A stretch of 64,000 nt of DNA from Icerya purchasi (lineage: Eukaryota; Arthropoda; Insecta; Hemiptera; Monophlebidae), in the NCBI GenBank assembly GCA_039619475.1, contig CM077115.1, positions 595,101,643-595,165,642 of the forward strand. The letters are read 5' to 3'. A program made the position numbers and the translations under genes. A model generated the notes under the pieces. That model did no database searches. It had not been told where the DNA came from and saw only the letters and a program-made list of their open reading frames with translations. This document shows, piece by piece, positions 56,561 through 64,000 of the stretch. The first letter of the stretch is position 1, and each line of letters opens with the position of its first letter.

Positions 56561-57889
56561 GGGTTCCTAACGAGCTCGTGGATTTAAATTAAGAATGTAT
56601 TTAAATTGTATTATTATTATTATTATTGTTATTAAAATTAGTGAAAAAGTGATTAGTTTTAACGAGTGAGTATATTGTTTAAACCTACACCGATCTTTCT
56701 GGAACGGTCGACCTTCGAAAGTAGTCAACCCCGAAAATAATTTTTAAAGGCCCTCGATACGCTCCAGGTCACAAAACAAAGTACCAATACGAAGAAACAA
56801 AAAAATGAACTAACGAAGCGACCGGGTGTAGGAGTGTCATCTACGTATTTTTCCAACATAAATCCTAATCGTTCATAAATATGCTTTGTTACTGCATTTG
56901 ATTTGTAAGTACATTTTTTCCTTTATTCGATTAGCAAACGAACCATTTATATTATTTTGTTATAAGCACTTCAGCGTTTTAAACATTTGAATTATTATCA
57001 CTGTATTTGTTGTTCTTACACATTGTTAACATTTTTAATTATAATAAAAATAAACTTTAACACTTTTTATAACAATTGTATAATTTTTTATTTGAATTAT
57101 TACTGGCAGATCATGAGTAATTTCTTGTTTCGTCTAATAATGAAGCGAGCGGCTCATAAAAAAATAATAATAATTAGAAAAATCGACTCGACAATACTTG
57201 ATGTGTGTTTTGTAGAGAAAAAGAAAAAGTAAAGAAGTAAGTTGAGAAACAGAAGCGATTAATTAATTTTCTACTGTGAAATAGTTTTTAGTAGAAGAAG
57301 GAAAAGAACCGTCAATGGCTACAACCACTTTGTAATTAACATGTTTCTTTAAAAAACGCTTTTTAACCGAATTTTTTTTTCTAGAATTTCGTTTTTTACT
57401 GACTTATCACACTAAATTGTAAATAATACTTTCTAAATATTGTCAGTTCAGCTGGTTTGGATTTGAGTAACACAAGGCAGTAGTCTATAAAAGCCGAAGC
57501 TAGGAGTTCCGCTAATCCGAAACCCAGTTCCTGTCCCGGAGACGAAAATTCACCCCAGACCGGTAATCCGAACACGAAATTCACCCCAATTCATGTCCAG
57601 GTGGTCAAAATTCACCCAACTTTCCCCCGATTCCTCCGAGTTTCCACCGGACGGTTCCCATACATATCCGCTAATTCGAACGTCCAAACAGTGTCCAGAG
57701 GTCAATAAACTGACCAAAGTGTTAATCGGGGAAGCAAGTAACCCCAATTACAGTCCGGGTGCTGAAAGTTCCCCCAAGTTCCCCAAATTTCTCCAAAAAT
57801 TAATCTGTACGCGTCCCGCTCATTTCCGATAAACCAAACTGATTATTAATTAACATAAGTATATTAATTAATGTTCGAAAGTAACCCAA
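56561..57889. other. Gene-free; pyrimidine/GC-richer block at 57400-57840
   Basis: 56561-57400 is AT-rich with an ATT microsatellite near 56610. 57400-57840 is C-rich, with recurring AAATTCACCCC / CCAAGTTCCCC phrases and overlapping frames on both strands; none is recognised. Confidence 0.35.
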
Positions 57890-60800
57890 GTTCCCCGTTG
57901 GCCCCGCCCGCCCGCTGCTTTACCGCGATTTTTTTAAAAATTCCAAGGCCTAAGTATGAAAATTCCAAAATTTAACCCCAATATATTATTTACAGTGTAA
58001 ATCTAACCTATAACTCCAGTTCACACCTCTCACACATATATTTCGTTCCCGCGCACGCTCCGGTCGCGTCGCGAAAGCGCACGCGCCGATCCCACGCATA
58101 TTCCGATCTTCAACGTTTGCCTCACCCGCCCACTGCTTTACCACAATTTTTTTTTTCAAAATTCAGGACCTAAGTAAGAAAATTTCAAAATTTAACCCCA
58201 ATATATTATTTAAAGCTAAAATCTTACCTATAACTTCAGTTCACAACTCTCACACGCATATTTCGTTCCCGTGCACGCTCCGGTCACCATCACTAAAGCG
58301 CACGCGCCGATCCCATGCATATTCCGATCTCCACCACGAAATCCCGCGCACACAAGCGCTCCGTTCCCGATACCGCGATTATTTCTTTAATATTTCAAAG
58401 TCTAAGTATACATAATATAAAATTAGCCGAAGCATATTTTTTTATTTTCCTGATTCCCCGATCTTACTACCAAATGCTAAAGGGCACGTCCCGATCCCGC
58501 GCGTATATCTAACATAACGTTCTCCGCTGCGAAAGCGCACGCGCCGATCCCCCCGCACGTGTCGTCCGTTTAAGCTGCTCCAATTTTTTTTTTTAATTAT
58601 TATTTTTTTCACATATTAACCCAATTCCTGCTCTGTTGTCTAAGCCTAACCGGTTATCCAAAACATTTACAAATTAACAAATCAATTATTTCTATAGTCT
58701 AAAATAGCGTTAGTCTCCTTTACCGCTTCCACCATCTTTTCCGATCGATTCCGTTGTTTTAATATCGAATATATCGCATTCTATTTACTTTTACTACGAC
58801 CATTAAACCCCCGATCGACGCTCCCGACGCCTCCGTCATTTCATATTAAGAGGTAATTATTTTTTATGTGACCCCTATGAATGCACACCGTCCATTCCCG
58901 CACACCCATCTGCTGTCGTTAGTTTCCATACCGTTCATAATAACTTTTATTCAAATCCAAGCATTGTGGAATTATTCCAGTTATATATTTTCTTCACTTC
59001 CGATCATTTCTTCCGACCGTTCATAATATTTTTATTTTTCTCCGGTTCTAAAAATAAATCCTACAATGTCTTCAACGCGATTAATGCGCACACATCTGCC
59101 GTAGTTAGTTCCCATACCGTTCATAATAACTTTTTTCAACTCCAAGTATTTGGAATTATTCTGACTATATTTTTTTTTTCGCTTCCGATCGTTTCTCCCG
59201 AGCGTTCATAATTTTTTTCCAGACACATGTATTCAAAAATGAATTCGAGTATAATTTTATTTAACACGGTTTCATAATTTCCCTCTCCCTCCCCTATTCA
59301 TCCTACACAAATTACAATTCTTTCATAATATATGTTCTAGACCGAGTCAAACAATCAACTCTCGCAGAAGTGTAGACGTTACCTCCAACACCCATTTTAC
59401 TATCAATTATTGTATATTATTGTTAGATTATTTTTCCAAAAAGTCTTTTGAAATTTTTTCCCGTTCGTACATATTTTTTTTATTTTATTTGCACGACATC
59501 CATTTCCATGCATACACGTTTCCCTAGTAATTATAATGTTTTATTTATTTTTCAACTCCTCCCAGACTTACATACACGCCATATTGTCACACTCACAGAT
59601 AGGTTCCTTATTGATCGTGAACATTTTTTTTTTCTGTATTAGCCGCGAAAGCATATCACATAAGACCCACACATATACCATACACAGTCATTATTTTTAA
59701 TTTTTAATTATCGATCTTTAATTATTTTTACTGGTATTATTTTTCGGACACATTCACCCCGTCATACATACTTTACATCTTTTAACATTTTGACAGAGAA
59801 AATCTCAGGGCACTAAATAATTTTTATCAACATCGTAACTAATTTTAATATTATACACATCTCAGTATAATTATTAAACGAAGGAACTATTATTTTCATT
59901 GACGATATTGTTGCTACAAACATTAATCGTCCTTTTCCAGGTATAGTCAACCTCTTCATGTATTCGTCTCGTCTTTCTATCAGTCTTTGTCCGCTCAATA
60001 CTCCCCCGCTATTTACCGTTATTCGCTAGAAGAATATTTTTTTAGACTCGTTCAAATACACACACATGCACATAAAAAAAAATTGACATCAACGTCATAG
60101 AACACTCATCTCGGCATTTCCAAGAAATTCAATCGCTGCTCCACAGTCTAAGATGTCTCCGCCCGCCTCACCAGTCGTTCGTAACATTATTGAAGCGCAT
60201 GTCATGTACCGTTATTTACGACCTTTTACAACATACAAATCCACGACATGTATACACCTTTTCTAGAAAGCATGATGAAAATGGACAATCTCTCCCGATG
60301 AAAACCAGCTTGAATTTACGTACCGTTATCTCATTCATTTTGCAGAAGGTTAATTTAAGGCATCCATGCATCTTTTCTACTAATAAATAAGCAAATGTAA
60401 CCTTTAATCCTTTCTACCTTTTTGCAATCAATTTACTAATTGTACATACTTTTTATATTTTTTTCCACATACTCCTTGATCGTCACAACCGCCACAAAAG
60501 CGCACCATCCATTCGCACACACTCATCTGCTACCGTTAGATCTCATATCATTCATAATAATTTTTTCAATTCTATTAGTTTAAGAATATTTCATTTTTTT
60601 TGTTGTTTTTTTTCTAACTCTAACATTTATTTTTTTGCGAAATCTTTCGTATTATATTTTTTCTCCCATATGGCTGTCACGTAGTCGTAGCGAAAAATGC
60701 TCCGTTCATAACCTTGCATGCATGTTGCCATACCGTTGTATTATATCGTGCGACAATGTTATAGAGTCTGCTGAAACATGTTCTTCCCTTTCATATTTTT

Positions 60801-61115
60801 TGTAGAAAACAGTTCACATGTACACACCAACACACAAACACACATATCTTCATCTCCCCTTGACAACGTCTTTCAAACACCTCTATAACCAACGGAATGT
60901 GGTTTTTCGGGTACAACCCTCCCTTTTCAAAGGCAAGCATCGATGTAGATTGTTGAACGGATCTGATCGTGCAGACAGTATTAGTTTTATGTTAAACGTG
61001 TGGATTTTGTAGAATCTGTGTTCTTCACGCATTATTAAAAATTTATTGTAACGGTAAAACTAATCATTTTCTACGTTTCTTTTTTAGTAAAAAGTTAAAA
61101 AAATAATAATCAAAC
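57890..61115 (+). repeat. Leader block B (upstream of 61116)
   Basis: Sub-repeats include ACGCGCCGATCCCACGCATA with CTCCGGTCGCGTCG-type contexts (about 58060, 58300, 58540), and TTCATAATAACTTTTTTCAA with CTCCAAGTATTTGGAATTAT (58940, 59130). The last ~400 bp (CATGCATGTTGCCATACCGT; GCAACCCTCCC-like ACAACCCTCCCTTTTCAAAG; GTTATG/TTATGTTAAACGTG; TTCTTTTTTAG) parallel block A in reverse and block C directly. It holds the probable promoter and 5' UTR of the 61116 gene. Confidence 0.7.
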
Positions 61116-62120
61116 ATGAATAACAATACCGAATCGATTGATGTTAAAACCGACGAATTTATTCAGAATTCATTTTCGAATGATACTGACTCGCATTCGT
61201 CTTTTACACCTCAAACACCGCAATATGATGATGGTTATACATCAGAAGAATCAACATCCCTTGTACGTAAAATCGTTGGTCCTGTATTATTATCAGAACA
61301 AGTGGATATAGCGGAATATTTTGTAGATATCAGCGTCCATATAGATTGTGATTATGGTTTTCGAGTAACTGAACTAGCAATGATTGATATGTCTGGAGGG
61401 AAGTGTTTACATACGCTCTATAAGCCAAGCAGAGCATGGCATGCATCAAAAATGCCACATTTACAATGTTCTTCAGTGAGTTATTACTTGAAGAACCCTT
61501 CATTATTTCCCTGTCGTGAAGAAATATTCATCGCGCGCGATATATTCACGATATTGTCCCAAAAACCGAGGGCTCGCGTATATGTTTTAACAGTATATGC
61601 TAAACTTACACTAATGGAACTTAACGAAAAGTCTGAATTGTTGCGTGATTTAGACTACGAAATCGTTAATATGGATCAAGTCTTTCGATTATCTAGTATT
61701 GAGAATCTACATGAAGAGTATGTTGGTATAAGCAATTTGATAACTTGTAAACACCATAATGAGAATGATAGTTTTCATTGTGCGGTGAAAAGCGTTATGG
61801 TGATGAAGGCATGGTACGATCATGTTATCCGTCCGCTGAAGCTTATGAATAATCTCAATATAAATTATTTAAGTCAGTTGCTCATTACAACCACCAAAGA
61901 AATGATAATTACGTTATTTCCAAGTTGTGTTGGAGGCATTTATACATTTTTACCAGATAGACTAAAACAGGATGATACGATAAAATCACTTCTACCATGT
62001 TTTGAACATGAAAATGATGAAGAATATTATTTCGATGACGATATATTTCTGCATAGTACTCGAAATTGTATGAAAGTAACAGATTGTATCGACTGCCAAC
62101 GTACAATTCGCGCAGATTAA
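61116..62120 (+). CDS. Shared-N-terminus family protein, exonuclease-like pattern, uncertain
   Basis: 334 residues, uninterrupted, the longest undamaged frame outside known mobile elements. The N-terminus MNNNTESIDVKTDEFIQNSF and the Ser/Thr/Pro-rich GYTSEEST segment are shared with the copies at 28416 and 63396. From residue 66 on, EYFVDISVHIDCDYGFRVTE, KCLHTLYKPSRAWHA, then a YVLTVYAKLTLMEL block and CKHHNENDSFHCAVKSVMV resemble a group of arthropod proteins thought to have a DEDD-exonuclease-like fold (F-V-D-I...E-L-A...K-P...W-H, later C-x-x-H...C-A). The usual D-x-E pair is D-I-S here, so catalysis is doubtful. No signal peptide or membrane segment is seen. The acidic C-terminus (ENDEEYYFDDD) ends with CIDCQRTIRAD. 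The family assignment is from memory of patterns. Confidence 0.55.
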   Translation: MNNNTESIDVKTDEFIQNSFSNDTDSHSSFTPQTPQYDDGYTSEESTSLVRKIVGPVLLSEQVDIAEYFVDISVHIDCDYGFRVTELAMIDMSGGKCLHTLYKPSRAWHASKMPHLQCSSVSYYLKNPSLFPCREEIFIARDIFTILSQKPRARVYVLTVYAKLTLMELNEKSELLRDLDYEIVNMDQVFRLSSIENLHEEYVGISNLITCKHHNENDSFHCAVKSVMVMKAWYDHVIRPLKLMNNLNINYLSQLLITTTKEMIITLFPSCVGGIYTFLPDRLKQDDTIKSLLPCFEHENDEEYYFDDDIFLHSTRNCMKVTDCIDCQRTIRAD

Positions 62121-62982
62121 AAATTCATTAATTCGATCGTTTTTAACAATTTTGTATATTTTTTCTGTATATTTTTGTGTGTATTTGTACATATATATTT
62201 TTTTTCAGACTGTTCGTTTTTATGTTTTCTTTAAAATTTTTTAAATATATTTTTATACACATGTAAATATTGTTTTGTATATATTTTGTATATATTTTTT
62301 CCCTCAATATCTATTCATTCTCATATTGTATATATTTTTTTCCTAATTATTTTTTCATCATTTTCCGATCCTTTCCGATTTCTGTTTATTTAATTTATTT
62401 AGCGATCTATCCTTCTCTCCCCCTCTTAACTTAAAGTACTAGTAATGACGAAATTTTCAAAAATCTGAACCAGTCGAGTATAATGTACATATAATTATTT
62501 AATTTTCGAATATATTTCCACATAATTTGTTCATATCTTTTTAGATTAAAAAATTAGATTTTTGTCTGTAATACACCATTTTTTTTATTTTTTTTTTTGT
62601 GTGTAATAAGCGAATTTAACTGTTATACTTTTTCACATACATCACGTATTTCCGCAGCTGTGAGAGTTTTCATCTGTTTGTAAGATACAACCTCTGACTC
62701 TAAATGTTCTCTAAATATTTTTTTTTTGAACCTAAATATTATAGAAATAGCCGAAGTATATTTTTTTCGTTTCTGTCCATTTCTTCCGACCGTTCATAAT
62801 TTTGTATTTTTTCTCCAATATGTATGCTCACTATCGTAGCGTAAATGTGCGTCGCTCATAACCTTACATGCATGTTGCCATACCGTTGTATTAGATCGTG
62901 CCACAATGTTATAGAGTCTGCTGGAACAGGTTCTTACCCTTCATATTTTCTGTAGAATCCGGTTCACATGTACACACCTACA

Positions 62983-63034
<52 letters not shown>

Positions 63035-63395
63035 ACCCAAAGAACACCTGCAAACTTCGTTCAGACACACCTGCAACCAACTTTCACCAAAGGAATGTGG
63101 TTTTTTCTGGTGCAACCCTCCCTTTTCAAAGGCATGCTTCTAGCTCGAATGTCGAACGGATCTGATCGTGCAGGCAGTATACGTGTTATGTTAAACGTGT
63201 GGAATTGGTTGAAGCTGTGTTCTACACGCGTTATTAAAATATTCTCAAGAACGTTAAAGTCTGTAATTTCCTACGTCTTTTCTATTTTTCGTTCGCTCTT
63301 TATTTTCTGCCTTTTATCTCTCTTATTACGCGTTATTTTTTTCGTTCTTATTTTCCTTCTTTTTTTTAGTAAAAATATTAAAATAATTATCGAAT
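62121..63395 (+). repeat. 3' region and leader block C (upstream of 63396)
   Basis: T-rich, with TATATTTTTT-type runs at 62150-62350. From about 62830 it parallels block B: CATAACCTTACATGCATGTT, GCCATACCGTTGTATTAGAT, GAATCCGGTTCACATGTACA, GCAACCCTCCCTTTTCAAAG, GTTATGTTAAACGTGTGGAA, then a >100-nt pyrimidine tract ending TTTTTTTTAG and the ATG. The offset from block B is about 2.28 kb, so this is a tandem duplicate. Confidence 0.75.
62979..63026. repeat. (CA)n microsatellite
   Basis: Alternating CA repeat inside leader block C. Blocks A and B have only CAC-rich remnants (ACACACC...) at the equivalent place. Confidence 0.9.
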
Positions 63396-64000
63396 ATGAA
63401 TAACAATACTGAATCAATTGCTGTTAATGTAAACGAATTTATTCAAAATTTTTTCGTAAATGATAATGATAATGCAATGTTTCCGGAAGATATTCCGAAT
63501 ATACATTTGCCGCCACCACCACCACCACCAGCAGAAGAATCATCACTACAAGTACCGTCGCAACATTCGTTCTCAGATTTTGTTCCATTGTTTACATCAT
63601 CACCTTTAGCATCACCGGTAATGTCACAAGATTTGCAAACTCCGCCGTTAACGCAAGTACCTTTGGTACATGATGAAAAAGAATATAGCCCAACAATGTT
63701 GGAATTACCCAAAGAAATATTTAAACGAAAATCAGTCGTCTATGTTAAAGATCCTAACGATTCCGAAAATAAAAATAGTTTCATGTATGCGGTTTTAGCG
63801 AAATTTACAACAAAACCGTCATCGATGTGGCAGTACAACGTACTACAGAAAGTATACGATTTCAGCTTTATTCACTTACCGATACAATCGCTAGCAGATA
63901 TTGAAACGTTTGAAAGAATAAACGCTGTATCAATCAACTTATACAAGTTAATAGAAACCGACTATACAGATCAAAGTACATTCAACTATAAAATAAAATT
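63396..64000 (+). CDS. Shared-N-terminus family protein, possible DNA polymerase B-type N-region, cut by window end
   Basis: From ATG at 63396 the frame is open to the last base, 201 codons. MNNNTESIAVNVNEFIQNFF is the family N-terminus. A Pro-rich segment (seven P in a row) and a Ser/Pro region follow. About residue 140 on, NSFMYAVLAKF, then FSFIHLPIQSLADIETFERI and NAVSINLYKLIET. The pattern x-Y-A-V-L-A...L-P-I-x-x-L-x-D-I-x-x-F-E-x-x-N-x-x-S-I-N-x-Y is, to my recollection, that of the N-terminal part of arthropod virus-like type-B DNA polymerase proteins. The polymerase motifs themselves would lie beyond the window, so the call is not secured. Confidence 0.5.
   Translation, partial: MNNNTESIAVNVNEFIQNFFVNDNDNAMFPEDIPNIHLPPPPPPPAEESSLQVPSQHSFSDFVPLFTSSPLASPVMSQDLQTPPLTQVPLVHDEKEYSPTMLELPKEIFKRKSVVYVKDPNDSENKNSFMYAVLAKFTTKPSSMWQYNVLQKVYDFSFIHLPIQSLADIETFERINAVSINLYKLIETDYTDQSTFNYKIK

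Noticed and set aside
57396..57832. Three overlapping frames on both strands in the C-rich block
   Set aside because: The block consists of repeated CACCCC/CCCCAA phrases; frames are open because AT-rich stops are scarce. No motif was seen.
1..64000. tRNA, rRNA, riboswitch, bacterial promoters or terminators
   Set aside because: No cloverleaf with the conserved GGTTCRA-type box, no rRNA-like conserved stretch and no bacterial context were seen. The sequence is a eukaryotic repeat-rich region.

Overview
The window looks like an AT-rich arthropod (probably insect) nuclear genome. The basis is the mixture of R1/Jockey/RTE-type LINEs, a BEL/Pao LTR element, a Penelope element, Tigger/pogo, hAT, Mutator-like and Helitron remnants, AT-rich satellite DNA and possible intron signals. 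The order is not certain. A hymenopteran would fit but is not proven. No conserved host gene is recognised. Nearly everything that can be named is a mobile element or virus-like, and most coding regions are broken by stops and frameshifts.

Layout. At 0-7.6 kb a ~330-bp satellite array (about 690-3200) is followed by a short LINE tail with a target-site duplication, a Helitron Rep fragment and a Mutator-like transposase pseudogene. 8.4-8.7 kb holds a possible small spliced gene. 8.9-15 kb holds an RTE LINE tail, several palindromic MITEs, a Tigger/pogo element (12371-13548) and a 363-bp hAT-like MITE. 16-27.3 kb is a graveyard of LINE 3' halves (RT, RNase H and C-terminal zinc-knuckle pieces) on both strands, including one LINE whose ORF1 head is fused to its RNase H tail.

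28.4-32.6 kb and 57.9-64 kb are the most unusual parts. Three loci (28416-28601 minus; 61116-62120 plus; 63396 to the window end, plus) share a long, repeat-rich upstream leader and the same N-terminus (MNNNTESI...), then diverge into different C-terminal parts. Next to the first copy are remnants of a FtsK/HerA-type packaging ATPase (32.3-32.5 kb, plus) and a parvovirus-type PLA2-like capsid domain protein (31.5-32.2 kb, minus), as seen in Polinton/adintovirus-like elements. The third copy continues into a segment that resembles the N-terminal region of arthropod virus-like type-B DNA polymerase proteins. Together they suggest the debris of a large virus-like DNA element whose two leader blocks now lie inverted about 27 kb apart.

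36639-42820 is a complete but broken BEL/Pao retrotransposon, with TG...CA LTRs and a 5-bp duplication ATAAT. 43.9-56.6 kb is a deep nest. A minus-strand LINE is interrupted by a hAT element (47742-54539, 8-bp duplication). The hAT is interrupted by a near full-length LINE (47830-53533, 12-bp duplication). That LINE carries a Penelope element (about 48360-50390, 14-bp duplication) and a truncated second LINE (about 52540-53228). RTE and Jockey fragments follow.

All product names come from motif recognition by eye, without database searches.
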